64,000 nt of DNA. Source: Telluribacter humicola (GTDB lineage Bacteria; Bacteroidota; Bacteroidia; Cytophagales; Spirosomataceae). The DNA is taken from NCBI RefSeq assembly GCF_017355935.1, contig NZ_JAFIQT010000002.1:620001-684000 (forward strand). Reading direction: 5' to 3'. The number at the start of each line of letters is the position of its first letter. The stretch's first letter is position 1. This document shows positions 1 to 9,232 of this stretch, piece after piece. A program made the translations under genes and the position numbers. The notes below the pieces were generated by a model, which saw nothing but the letters and a program-made list of their open reading frames with translations, ran no database searches and was not told the origin of the DNA.

Positions 1-1501
1 AGGCGTTGGTTTTATCACCGGTCCAGCCTCCCGGAAAGTCCATCCGGATCTCACCGTGGGAGTCGCTCTTTGGATTGGTTGCCAATATCTCGGTACCGTA
101 GTAGATCTGTGGAATACCGCGGGTGGTCAGCAGGTACACCAGTCCCATCTTGTAGAGGTCCAGGTTTTCCTTAATCTGGGTATGGTAGCGGCTCATGTCG
201 TGGTTGTCCAGGAAGATAACCAGGTTGTCCGGCTCAGGATAAAGAAAATCATTGGCCAGTACTTCATAAAGCTTCTCTAATCCGCGAGCATCGTCGCTGG
301 TAAGGGCCTGTATGGTAGCCGCCTGCAATGGGAAGTCCATCAGCGAGGGCAGGTGCGATACGTAGCCGTTGGCATTCTGCTTGCCCCGCTGCCAGAACGC
401 GACCAGTGCCGGATTCAGTGACCACTCTTCACCCACTACATTCAGATGGGGGTACTCTTCCATCACCCGACGGCTCCACTCGGTCAGGAAAGCTTTGTCA
501 GAGTAGGGATAGGTATCTACCCTCAGTCCACCCAAATCCGCATATTCAATCCACCAGATGGTATTCTGGATCAGGTAGGTAGCCATAAACGGGTTGCGCT
601 GGTTCAGGTCAGGCATAGTAGGTACAAACCAGCCGTCCGACTCCAGGGTCTTGTCGTACTGTGAGGCGTGCGGGTCTTGGTGGGTTTCGCGGCGGTGATT
701 GGTTTGCTGGTAGTTGTCCGGGAAGTTGATCCAGTCCTTTGAGGGAAGGTCTTTCATCCACCAGTGGGCTATGCCGCAGTGGTTCAATACCACGTCCATG
801 ATGGTCTTGATGCCTCTGTCTTTGGCCTGAGCCGAAAGCTTTGAAAAGTCAGCATTAGTACCGAAGCGGGGATCAACCTTGTAGAAATCGCTGATGGCGT
901 AGCCGTGGTAGCTGTACTGAGGTTGGTTGTTTTCCAGCAGGGGCATGTTCCAGATGGCGGTGAAGCCCATGTCCCGGATGTAGTCGAGGTGGTTGATAAT
1001 GCCCTGGATATCGCCCCCATGGCGACCGTGCTCATTCTTACGGTCCGTTTTCTCGGTGGTATCGTGGGTAGTATCATTGGACGGATTGCCATTGGCAAAT
1101 CGATCAGGGGTGATGAGGTAGATGACGTCGGAGCCATCAAACCCTTTACGCTCCGCTGAGCCATTACGTCTTTCCAGCAGGGTGAAATCAACTTTCTGCG
1201 TATCATTGGCCTTTTTTAGCTCTATCCCAACGGTACCCGGTTTGGCAGTGGGCGCAATGGAAAGGGTAATGAACAGATAGTTGGGGTTTTCCAGGCTAGC
1301 TACCTGCTTGAGGGTAACGCCCGGATAGTTGAGGGTGGGACGGTAGGTAGCGATGTTCTTCCCGTACAGCATCAGCTGCACATCCGGGTTCTTCATCCCG
1401 ATCCACCAGGAAGCGGGTTCCATGCGTTCTACCAGCCTGGCGGCATTGACTGCCATTGGAGCCAGTAAAATCCATAGAAAGGCTATTATACTTTTTTTCA
1501 T
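1..1501 (-). CDS. GH13 neopullulanase/cyclomaltodextrinase-like enzyme (SusA-like), C-terminus beyond window
   Basis: Partial gene: it starts with ATG at 1501 and stays open to base 1. The preceding AGGAGA, about 8 bases upstream, is a good ribosome site. The product has a signal peptide (MKKSIIAFLWILLAPM), an N-terminal beta-domain typical of neopullulanases (MEPASWWIGMKNPDVQLMLYG) and a GH13 barrel. Visible catalytic-region motifs are GGLRVDTYPY (nucleophile Asp), VVGEEW (acid/base Glu) and FLDNHD (transition-state Asp). The family hydrolyses cyclodextrins, pullulan and short maltooligosaccharides, in the periplasm in Sus systems. It is the last visible gene of a five-gene starch operon, 27 bases after the amylase stop. 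Function at subfamily level is by motif resemblance; the C-terminal domain cannot be seen. Confidence 0.9.
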   Translation of the reverse strand, partial: MKKSIIAFLWILLAPMAVNAARLVERMEPASWWIGMKNPDVQLMLYGKNIATYRPTLNYPGVTLKQVASLENPNYLFITLSIAPTAKPGTVGIELKKANDTQKVDFTLLERRNGSAERKGFDGSDVIYLITPDRFANGNPSNDTTHDTTEKTDRKNEHGRHGGDIQGIINHLDYIRDMGFTAIWNMPLLENNQPQYSYHGYAISDFYKVDPRFGTNADFSKLSAQAKDRGIKTIMDVVLNHCGIAHWWMKDLPSKDWINFPDNYQQTNHRRETHQDPHASQYDKTLESDGWFVPTMPDLNQRNPFMATYLIQNTIWWIEYADLGGLRVDTYPYSDKAFLTEWSRRVMEEYPHLNVVGEEWSLNPALVAFWQRGKQNANGYVSHLPSLMDFPLQAATIQALTSDDARGLEKLYEVLANDFLYPEPDNLVIFLDNHDMSRYHTQIKENLDLYKMGLVYLLTTRGIPQIYYGTEILATNPKSDSHGEIRMDFPGGWTGDKTNA

Positions 1502-1528
1502 TCTATTTAGTCTCCTGTGAGTTCTTGA

Positions 1529-2923
1529 TTAGAAGTTTTTGAGTGACCAGATGCTATATCCCTTGGCAGGTGCTTCCAGGGTAGCCCGTCCGTTGGCATC
1601 GGTCGTGATTGTCTTGGTAGTAGTACCTGAGTAGTCGTACAGGGTAGCATTCTTCCAGCGGGTAGTTACCTGTCGGCTCTGTACGGAGTTGCTGTTGTTG
1701 AGGAATACCACCAGTCCGGGAATGGCTCCTTCGCCGTTGCGCTGGGCTACGTACAGGTCGTTGTCAGCGTGCAGTACTGCAGTACTACCCTTCGCCAGCG
1801 AGCGGTTGATCAGGATCAGGTTGTCGAGCTTCGACTTGTCCAGAAACTGCTCGTAGTCGGAGTAGAAGATACAGGGGTAACCTTCATGGGTAAGGATGTA
1901 GGCGTAGGCTAGCAGCTTACCCTCCTTAGTAGAGATCCGGTTGCCCTGATTGGTTTCTTTCTCGGTATCGTGGTTGTTGACAAAGGTCACGGCCATTTTC
2001 GGATCGAGCTTCCATAGCTGCGGACGGTCCCGCAGGATGCTCATGTTGTTACCATCAATGGCGTTTTCCATGGCGTAGAAGGCCGCGAAGTCAAAGGCCG
2101 GACTACCCGCATCTTTGACCCAGTTATGAAGGGTAGTAGCGTTGCCGTCCCACAGTTCCCCCACTGAATAGCCTCCCACGGCATCCATCCATGCCTTGAT
2201 GACCCACGAGTCAAAGCCCTTGACGTAGTCGAAGCGCCAGCCGTCAAACTTCATGGTATTCTTGTAGTATTTGGCTACTGAGTTATCCAACTGCCACAAC
2301 CACCGCTGGACATAGATCTGATCATGACACAGGTCCTGCTCTTCGAAGAATGCCGCCTCAGCATCATTCTTATGAAGACCATTGGGATGGAAATGCTCAT
2401 GATTTCGGAAGAAGCGGCCGGACTTGGGTTGAAAAAGTGTGTAGGTGTTTTTCTGGCGGAAGGGGTTAAACTCCAGCTCACCGCCACTATTGTGGTTGAG
2501 TACTATGTCAGCAATAACCTGTATGTTGTTCTGATGGGCTTTATCGATCAGACCTTCCAGCTCGGTGCGCGAGCCGAAGCGGGTCTCGACGGTACCCATC
2601 TGGTCGTACTCGCCCAGGTCGAAGTAGTCCATCGGATCATAGCCCATGGAGTACCCGCCCGACATACCCTTAGAGGCAGGCGGTAGCCATATACGATCTA
2701 CGCCTATTTTTTTCCAGTTTTCAACTTTGGATGAAACAGTATTCCACCACTCACCGCGCGGCTCTACATCCCAGTAGAAGGCCTGCATCATCACACCTGA
2801 TGTGGAGGTGTATTGGGTAAGATCTACCGGAGCCGTGTCGGGTTGTTGATCTACTTCGGTCTTCTTACAAGCGAAAAGCAGGAAGGGAACCGCGGCTAGA
2901 AATAGGGTACGAAGGTTGAGCAT
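1529..2923 (-). CDS. Surface GH13 alpha-amylase lipoprotein (SusG-like role, archaeal-type sequence)
   Basis: An endo-acting alpha-amylase of 464 residues. I chose ATG 2923 over a TTG 33 bases upstream because it gives a clean lipoprotein signal (MLNLRTLFLAAVPFLLFAC, Cys19), so the enzyme is likely anchored at the cell surface. The catalytic triad region is intact: FDGWRFDYVKGF (Asp), YSVGELWDG (Glu), FVNNHDTE (Asp). The segments PPASKGMSGGYSMGYDP and YFDLGEYDQMGTVETRFGS closely resemble the Thermococcales/Pyrococcus amylases (GH13_7) rather than the Bacteroides SusG enzyme. It lies between the SusE/F-like lipoprotein and the neopullulanase, so it probably makes the first cut in starch bound by the SusCDE complex. 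The similarity is recalled from memory, not from a search. Confidence 0.92.
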   Translation of the reverse strand: MLNLRTLFLAAVPFLLFACKKTEVDQQPDTAPVDLTQYTSTSGVMMQAFYWDVEPRGEWWNTVSSKVENWKKIGVDRIWLPPASKGMSGGYSMGYDPMDYFDLGEYDQMGTVETRFGSRTELEGLIDKAHQNNIQVIADIVLNHNSGGELEFNPFRQKNTYTLFQPKSGRFFRNHEHFHPNGLHKNDAEAAFFEEQDLCHDQIYVQRWLWQLDNSVAKYYKNTMKFDGWRFDYVKGFDSWVIKAWMDAVGGYSVGELWDGNATTLHNWVKDAGSPAFDFAAFYAMENAIDGNNMSILRDRPQLWKLDPKMAVTFVNNHDTEKETNQGNRISTKEGKLLAYAYILTHEGYPCIFYSDYEQFLDKSKLDNLILINRSLAKGSTAVLHADNDLYVAQRNGEGAIPGLVVFLNNSNSVQSRQVTTRWKNATLYDYSGTTTKTITTDANGRATLEAPAKGYSIWSLKNF

Positions 2924-2993
2924 AGGACTATCTGATGAAAATAAAAGGAGGTACAAGCCACTGATGACTACGTACCTCCTTCAATATACTTAA

Positions 2994-4301
2994 TTATTTC
3001 TTAGTAATCTTGTACGTAGGAGCACCGGGATTGCTGAAGTCCAGCGTGATGCCATACGTGCCAGCCACAACCACGATGTTAGCGCCTGCGGCTTCCAGAA
3101 TGCCATCCGCTCCGTCGTCGCCGTAGTTAACGTCCCATTTGTCGTTCTGACGGAACTTGATCTCTCCGGCTTTCAACGTAACACGGTCCAGGATCCATAC
3201 GCCATCGTTGGCGAAGTCAGGACGGAACTTAGCGTCCGGGCCATCCCATCCGTTAGGAGCGGCGCTTCCTGCCACACCCCATACATCTATTTTTTCAACG
3301 GTATAGGTACCCTTAGCAAAGTTTACTGAAACAAGGTAGGTACCTGGCGTAACAGCAATGTTACCTCCACCTAATTCGAGGGTACCATTGGCACCACCGT
3401 AGTTAACGGCCCAGTCCCCGTTTTGACGAATCTTTAATTCACCTTCCTTTAGGGTAACAACTGCGCGCCACTGATCCGAACTGGGGTCGTAGGTCAGAGG
3501 TACATCCGGACCATCCCAACCGTTAGGTGTAGCACTACCCACCAGTCCCCATGCGTACTTGGTGATGGTGTAGGTAAGCGCGTTCAAATCCAGCGTTATT
3601 TTATAGGTACCTGCTTTGACGGCGATGTTGGCACCTCCTACTTCCAAAGTACCATTGGCTCCGTCATCACCATAGTTGAGGTCCCACTTGTTGTCCTTAC
3701 GGAACTTGATGTCGCCAGTGGCCAGGGTTACGTAAGCTACCACGATGTTTTCTTTGTCAGTCTGGTAGAATGGCATATCGGGACCATCCCAACCATTGAC
3801 AGCAGCGCTACCTACTATTCCCCACGGGGTGGACAGGTCGAGCTTGTCGAGGTAAGGCGTAGCCTGTAAGGTAGCCAGTGGCGATACCAGTACAGTAGCC
3901 TCACCCAACTTGGCCTGCACCTTGATATCCAGGTCAGCGGCCGAACCAGCCACCAGACCTAATTGCAGCAGAATTGGGTTCAACTCAGCGGCGGTAAAGC
4001 TTTTCTTGAGCTGAGTACCAGTAGCTATGGCCACCGCTTTGCTAAAATCGCCTCCTTTTCTGTCAAAAAGAATGGAGTAGGCGGCTCCGGCCTGGAAGCC
4101 ATAGTCGGGCTTTTGCCAGGAAATGGTCAGTACCTCATTGTTGGCTTCGTCTCTGTACAGGACAATAGCAGGGGAGGATAGTGCTACCTCCGGGCGTGCT
4201 TCCGGGTTAAGAATAGCCCTCATTTCGTCTTTCTCACAAGACATCATGAGCAGGGCTACCCCCAGAATCATATATAGTTTATTTATTAAAAAAGTTTTCA
4301 T
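2994..4301 (-). CDS. SusE/SusF-like starch-binding outer-membrane lipoprotein with three tandem modules
   Basis: A 435-residue lipoprotein (MMSC, lipid Cys22) that should hold starch on the cell surface for the SusCD importer. After an N-terminal SusE-type Ig-like domain (about 35-150) come three tandem starch-binding modules of about 90 residues, starting at residues 160, 251 and 341. Each opens with WG(I/L/V)(V/A)GSA..NGWDGPD and carries KFR or KIR followed by N..W..NYG. Bacteroides SusE has two such modules and SusF three, so the domain count is SusF-like while the position, directly after susD, is SusE-like. The modules differ slightly, which argues for old rather than recent duplication. 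Stop 2994 is 71 bases before the amylase start. Confidence 0.9.
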   Translation of the reverse strand: MKTFLINKLYMILGVALLMMSCEKDEMRAILNPEARPEVALSSPAIVLYRDEANNEVLTISWQKPDYGFQAGAAYSILFDRKGGDFSKAVAIATGTQLKKSFTAAELNPILLQLGLVAGSAADLDIKVQAKLGEATVLVSPLATLQATPYLDKLDLSTPWGIVGSAAVNGWDGPDMPFYQTDKENIVVAYVTLATGDIKFRKDNKWDLNYGDDGANGTLEVGGANIAVKAGTYKITLDLNALTYTITKYAWGLVGSATPNGWDGPDVPLTYDPSSDQWRAVVTLKEGELKIRQNGDWAVNYGGANGTLELGGGNIAVTPGTYLVSVNFAKGTYTVEKIDVWGVAGSAAPNGWDGPDAKFRPDFANDGVWILDRVTLKAGEIKFRQNDKWDVNYGDDGADGILEAAGANIVVVAGTYGITLDFSNPGAPTYKITKK

Positions 4302-4326
4302 TTCGTCTCTAAGCTACTCGTAAGGA

Positions 4327-5898
4327 TTAATAACCAGTGTTCTGTTTAAGGTTGGGGTTAGCCACAATATCCGAAGCCGGAATCGGGTACAGCCTCAGGT
4401 AGTCGGCTACCGCCTGTCCCTCTTTGACATTACCCTTCCATGGCCACAGGTAAGCACCACTCACAAACCTGTTGAAACGGATTAGGTCGGTACGACGGTG
4501 TCCCTCCCAGTACAGCTCACGGGCACGCTCATCCAGGATAAAGTCCAGATTAATGTCAGTGACAGTGGCCGCGTCAGCTCTCTGGCGTAGCTGATTGATA
4601 TACCCAATGGCCGTTGCACGGTCTCCACCCGAGCCACCTCTTAGTACTGCTTCAGCATACATCAGGTACACATCCGCCAGACGCAGCATGGGAAAGTCAG
4701 TGTCCGGGAAGTTGCCTTCGATATCAGAGCCTTTTTGTCCGCCTGAGGTCACGTTGGTGTACTTAGTTACAGCGTAGCCATCGTTGAAGTTGAACAGGTC
4801 GTTGATTTCCAGCGTCTGTCCCTGGGTGTAGAACATCGCACGGTTGTCAGCCTGACCGGTTACGTCAGGAAACTTCTGCACCAGGTTCCTGGTGGTACGT
4901 ACTCCGGCCCAGCCTCCGCTGATACCAAATTCGGCGGGGTTCATGGAGCCTCCTACGGGAGCATGTACCAGGAAGGTCATCCCCCCCCAGGTTTTGGTAC
5001 GGTTTCCATCAAACACAATCGGGAAAATGATCTCGCTGGACGTATGGTTGTCGGCCATGAAAAGATGCGCGTAAACCGGATCGAGCTTGTAGGCAGTACC
5101 GATCACTTTCTTAGCATTCTCAATGGCTTCGGTATACTTAGGCTGTCCGATGTAGGTTTCGGCATTGAGGTACAGCTTAGTCAGCAGGGTCCAGGCGGCA
5201 GCTTTGTCGGCACGTCCGTACTCATTCTGCTTGGGAGCTACCAGATCCGCTTCAATGGCCTTCAATTCAGATTCGATATAGGCAAACAGATCAGCGCGTG
5301 AGATCTGAGGAGGCAGGGCTGAACCTACCGCGTCGTTTTCAGTCACGAAGGGAACATTACCAAACATATCCAGCGCGTGGTAGTAGCTCAAGGCACGCAG
5401 AAAACGAGCCTCAGCACGATACGCCTTTACTTCGGGCAGGTTGATACCACGTTCGGCCAGTTTGGCATCCGTAGTTTCGCGGATAAACTCGTTACAAAGC
5501 GTTACCTGGTAGTAGATACGGTTGTACATGGCAGTAAGGAACTCATTGTTGGAGGTCCAGTCCATGTCGTGGAAGTCACGGAGGCTACCGTCGTTCCAGC
5601 CGATAACGGCCTCGTCGGTAGGTAGCTCCTGTGCCTGCCAGTACTGACGCAGGTAGGTAGAGAATCCTTCGTCAATACCCGTAATATCGGGCTGTCCGGC
5701 AGGACCCTGCTGACCACTAACGGCCAGTCCGGCGTATAGCTTGGCCAGTACTTGCTTATAACTGGCCGGGTCACGGTAGACCGTAGCCGAAGTCACTTCA
5801 ATGAACGGTTGGCGATCCAGGTCCTCAACACACGATTGTGTAAGAAAGAGACCACAGACCAGCGCCCCGATTTTTCCTATATTCTTTATGATTATCAT
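4327..5898 (-). CDS. susD: SusD/RagB-family nutrient-binding lipoprotein
   Basis: A 523-residue lipoprotein (FLTQSC, lipid Cys23) that acts as the lid of the SusC channel and captures oligosaccharide. It shows the SusD layout: an N-terminal helical TPR-like region with AEARFLRALSYYHALDMFG, a middle substrate-binding part and the C-terminal RagB/SusD signature with LDERARELYWEGHRRTDLIRF. The gene follows susC by 45 bases and precedes the SusE/F-like gene by 25 bases, so the three are one transcript. Starch or maltooligosaccharide is the inferred substrate because of the two amylases and the starch-binding lipoprotein downstream. Confidence 0.95.
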   Translation of the reverse strand: MIIIKNIGKIGALVCGLFLTQSCVEDLDRQPFIEVTSATVYRDPASYKQVLAKLYAGLAVSGQQGPAGQPDITGIDEGFSTYLRQYWQAQELPTDEAVIGWNDGSLRDFHDMDWTSNNEFLTAMYNRIYYQVTLCNEFIRETTDAKLAERGINLPEVKAYRAEARFLRALSYYHALDMFGNVPFVTENDAVGSALPPQISRADLFAYIESELKAIEADLVAPKQNEYGRADKAAAWTLLTKLYLNAETYIGQPKYTEAIENAKKVIGTAYKLDPVYAHLFMADNHTSSEIIFPIVFDGNRTKTWGGMTFLVHAPVGGSMNPAEFGISGGWAGVRTTRNLVQKFPDVTGQADNRAMFYTQGQTLEINDLFNFNDGYAVTKYTNVTSGGQKGSDIEGNFPDTDFPMLRLADVYLMYAEAVLRGGSGGDRATAIGYINQLRQRADAATVTDINLDFILDERARELYWEGHRRTDLIRFNRFVSGAYLWPWKGNVKEGQAVADYLRLYPIPASDIVANPNLKQNTGY

Positions 5899-5943
5899 CT
5901 TGATTTCTTAAAAACAGGTTTGTGTCAAACAGTATGTTCCGGA

Positions 5944-8913
5944 TCAGAAGCCCAGGTTCAGACCCAGGGTGAACGTACGTGGACGAGGATAAATATTGTT
6001 ATCTATACCACCTCCTACTTCGGGATCCAGGCCTGAGTACTTGGTGATAACGAATACGTTCTGCAGGTTGGCAGTTACCGTAGCGGTTACGCGGTTGTTC
6101 AGTATCTTTCCTGCGCTGTAACCTACGTTCAGGTTGTCCAGACGGAAGAACGAAGCATTCTCCATGTAGTAGTCGCTGAAGTACTGCGCGTTGCCAAAGC
6201 CTGAGGCAAGGGCGTTGCGGCCCAGGTTATTGAGGTACGCATTGGAACTCACTCTGAATACACCAGCTGTAGAGTTGATGTTGTTGTACATGTAGTTGCC
6301 AATGCTGGCCCGCGATACAAATCCACCGAAGAACTTACGGTACGTAAACTGCGACGACAGACCCAGGAAGAAGTCCGGCTGGGGTGACTGGTAGCGGTAG
6401 CGATCATCAGGAGTAACCTGACCATCCTCGTTACGGTCTACATACACTCCCTCCAGCGGCTGACCTGCCTGATCGTACACCTGCTGGTATACAAAGTAGG
6501 TATTGGTTGGATAGCCTACGGTATGGATCTGAATAGTATTACCCACACCACCGCCGATACCACCTACCAGTATACCCGGGAAAGTTGGGTTAGGTACCTT
6601 GGTCAGGTTCGTAATAGTATTGACGTTTCGCGTGATGTTAAACGCCAGGTCCCAGTTGAAGTCTGAGGTATGAACAGGAGTAGCGTTAAGCGTTAGCTCT
6701 ATACCGCGGTTCTCGATGTTACCGACGTTGGTCAGGATCTGGTTGGTCAGGTTAGAGCCGGCAGGTACCGGTATCACGCTGAGCAGGTCCTTGGTCTTGC
6801 GGAAGTAGTATTCAATACTACCTGAGATACGAGCCTTTCGAAGGGCAAAGTCAAGTCCCGTGTTATAGGTTTCGGTCTCTTCCCACTTGATGTTCGCATC
6901 GTAACCTTCGGGACGAAGGGTATTGTAGAACGTGTTTCCGAACTGGTACTGGGCATTACTCTGGCTGATGGTATAGCGGGGCAGGTAAGGGTAGTCACCC
7001 AGTACATCCTGCTGTCCGGTTACCCCGTAGCCCATACGTAGTTTCAGGTCTGAGATAGCCTCCACATCTTTCAGGAAGCCTTCCTCGTTGAGGCGCCAGG
7101 CCAGCGCTAGTGACGGGAACAGGCCCCAGCGGTTCTCAGGTGCAAAGCGTGACGAACCATCGTTTCGTAGTGTAAAGGTCACCAGGTACTTGTCCAGTAG
7201 CGAGTAGTTAGCTCTTCCGAAGAAGGATACCAGTGTATTCTGTGACTTGTAGAAGTAGTCCGTAAAGACATCACCCTTGATGTTGCGGTCCAGCGTATAG
7301 CTGTCGCGCAGGAAGTCCTGGTATGAGTATCCTCCCATTACATCAATACGGCTATTAATACCCGGTAGCTCCTTCACGTAGTTGAGGTAGAACTCCAGCG
7401 TTGTATTAGTCTTGTTCTGCGAGTACAAGTTGTCCTGTCCGCCGCGGGCAAACATCATCCCTACATTGGATGGTACATTGATCGTTCCGTCGCTCTTTGA
7501 GATGTCATAACCCAGGTTCAGGTTAGCCCGCAGTTCCGGCAGGAAGTGGAACTTGTAGTCAAATACGATATTACCGATACTACGGCTCACATTGGAGCGG
7601 TCATCTCTCAGCATCAACTGGCCGAGTGGGTTCAGCGTAGCCAAGGTATTAGGATTGCCGGTAGCAGGGTCAAGCCATTCGAAATAGCCACCCAATGTCT
7701 CATTGCCGCTATATATAGGCTGAGTAGGATCAAAGAATACCGCTGCCCCGATAGCGCCCTGATTGGCAAAGCGGTTGTTGGTAAGAGCTCCTTTCAGGTT
7801 TACATCCACTTTGAGGTGACTGTCAAAGAAGGTAGGTGACAAACCAACCGAAGCCGTCGTACGACCCATATTCGATGTCTTCAGGATACCATTCTGATTC
7901 AGGTAGCCCAGTGACACCCGGTAGGGAAGCTTCTTGATGCTTCCGCTCACGCTCAGGTTATTGTCAGTAGTAAAGGCCTGGCGGTAGATCTGCTGCTGCC
8001 AGTCGGTGTTGGCCGTGCCCAGCAAGGATTTCATATTTTCATTACCTCTGGTGTTGATCAGGTCTCTGTACTCATCTGCCGAAAGTACATCAACGGTATT
8101 AACAGGCTGCGCTACCGAAGCTTGTGTACTGAAGTTGATAGAAGGACGTCCGGAGCTACCTTTTTTGGTGGTTATCAATATAACACCGTTAGAAGCCCGT
8201 GAACCGTAGATAGCCGTGGCCGAAGCATCTTTCAGTACCGTCATGCTTTCGATATCGTTCGGGTTAATCATACCCAGTGGGTTAGCCGCTCCTGAGATAC
8301 CCGAGTTATCCAGGGGTACACCATCCAGTACGATAAGTGGATCATTGTTCGCATTGAGTGACGAACCACCCCGGATACGAATAGTACTTCCGGCACCGGG
8401 AGCACCACCGTTGGAAGTAATCTGTACACCGGCCATCTTACCGGTTACGAGCTGCTCAGGGGTAGTGATCTGTCCCTTTACGAAGTCTTCGGATGATACC
8501 GAAGCTACCGATCCGGTCAGGTCTTTTTTACGCTGGCTTCCGTAACCGATTACAACCACCTCGTTCAGTGACTGCGTATCATCTGTAAGTTGTACGTTGA
8601 TGGTAGCCTGATTTCTTACAGGTACCTCTTTACTGGTTTTACCGATAAAGCTGTACACCAATACCGCCGTGTCGCTCTTAACAGCGATCGAATAGTTACC
8701 TTCGACATCTGTTTGAGTACCGTTAAAAGTACCTCTTTCCAGTACTGTTACACCCGGAAGACTACTCCCATCCACATCAGTGACCTTACCCGTAACGGTG
8801 GTCTGAGCCAGAGCCAGGTTTGTTAGTCCGCAAAGGACCAGAATCAGTGACGCTCGTAGTAGCGCCGAGGGCAATCTGTATTTCTTAATACAATCAAAAG
8901 TTTGTTGAAGCAT
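5944..8913 (-). CDS. susC: SusC/RagA-family TonB-linked outer-membrane transporter
   Basis: A 989-residue TonB-dependent importer for oligosaccharides. In order: signal peptide (to about residue 36, ..NLALAQ), a carboxypeptidase-D-like/DUF4480 domain (TTVTGKVTDVDGSSLPGVTV), a TonB-box-like stretch (SLNEVVVIGYGSQRKKDLTGS, typical of SusC), a plug domain (LVTGKMAGVQITSNGGAPG, IRIRGGSSLNANNDPLIVLDG) and a beta-barrel ending in an aromatic residue (GLNLGF). It heads the starch operon. The 319-base gap upstream holds the likely promoter. No N-terminal anti-sigma-interacting STN domain is present, so control is probably by the neighbouring AraC-type membrane regulator rather than by an ECF sigma factor. 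Confidence 0.96.
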   Translation of the reverse strand: MLQQTFDCIKKYRLPSALLRASLILVLCGLTNLALAQTTVTGKVTDVDGSSLPGVTVLERGTFNGTQTDVEGNYSIAVKSDTAVLVYSFIGKTSKEVPVRNQATINVQLTDDTQSLNEVVVIGYGSQRKKDLTGSVASVSSEDFVKGQITTPEQLVTGKMAGVQITSNGGAPGAGSTIRIRGGSSLNANNDPLIVLDGVPLDNSGISGAANPLGMINPNDIESMTVLKDASATAIYGSRASNGVILITTKKGSSGRPSINFSTQASVAQPVNTVDVLSADEYRDLINTRGNENMKSLLGTANTDWQQQIYRQAFTTDNNLSVSGSIKKLPYRVSLGYLNQNGILKTSNMGRTTASVGLSPTFFDSHLKVDVNLKGALTNNRFANQGAIGAAVFFDPTQPIYSGNETLGGYFEWLDPATGNPNTLATLNPLGQLMLRDDRSNVSRSIGNIVFDYKFHFLPELRANLNLGYDISKSDGTINVPSNVGMMFARGGQDNLYSQNKTNTTLEFYLNYVKELPGINSRIDVMGGYSYQDFLRDSYTLDRNIKGDVFTDYFYKSQNTLVSFFGRANYSLLDKYLVTFTLRNDGSSRFAPENRWGLFPSLALAWRLNEEGFLKDVEAISDLKLRMGYGVTGQQDVLGDYPYLPRYTISQSNAQYQFGNTFYNTLRPEGYDANIKWEETETYNTGLDFALRKARISGSIEYYFRKTKDLLSVIPVPAGSNLTNQILTNVGNIENRGIELTLNATPVHTSDFNWDLAFNITRNVNTITNLTKVPNPTFPGILVGGIGGGVGNTIQIHTVGYPTNTYFVYQQVYDQAGQPLEGVYVDRNEDGQVTPDDRYRYQSPQPDFFLGLSSQFTYRKFFGGFVSRASIGNYMYNNINSTAGVFRVSSNAYLNNLGRNALASGFGNAQYFSDYYMENASFFRLDNLNVGYSAGKILNNRVTATVTANLQNVFVITKYSGLDPEVGGGIDNNIYPRPRTFTLGLNLGF

Positions 8914-9232
8914 GATTTAATCAAAATGAGAAAAGTGACTTTGATGATTAGTTGGTTAATTGGATTTTACTAGGGTAAATTAATGATTAGGTTAAGCCTG
9001 GAAAATGCTGATCTGTACCTTGCCGTAGGCTACTCTGAATCCTGGCGAGATAACAAGGCTCCATTCCCAAAGCAGTTTAATGAAACTTAATGCTGCAAAA
9101 ATACAGTAGCCACAATCGGGCATCGCCCCATTTTGCATTTAACCCCTAAAAAATAGAATTAGGTGTAATCGAGTATGTACTAGCTAATTAGATGGTGGTA
9201 CAAGTGCCGAATTCCGAAAGTGGTACCTGTTT
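8914..9232. promoter_or_regulatory. Intergenic region upstream of susC with a candidate promoter
   Basis: No gene was seen in this 319-base A+T-rich gap between the regulator gene and susC, both on the minus strand. On the minus strand, positions 9103-9096 read TATTTTTG, a match to the Bacteroidota -7 box TAnnTTTG. That would give a 5' leader of about 180 bases for susC. A convincing -33 TTG is not obvious at the usual spacing. Any operator of the AraC-type regulator would be expected here, but I could not define one. Confidence 0.4.

Noticed and set aside
784-1206. Minus-strand 140-residue ORF inside the first GH13 gene
   Set aside because: It is in another frame of the neopullulanase-like gene, which has intact catalytic motifs in its own frame.
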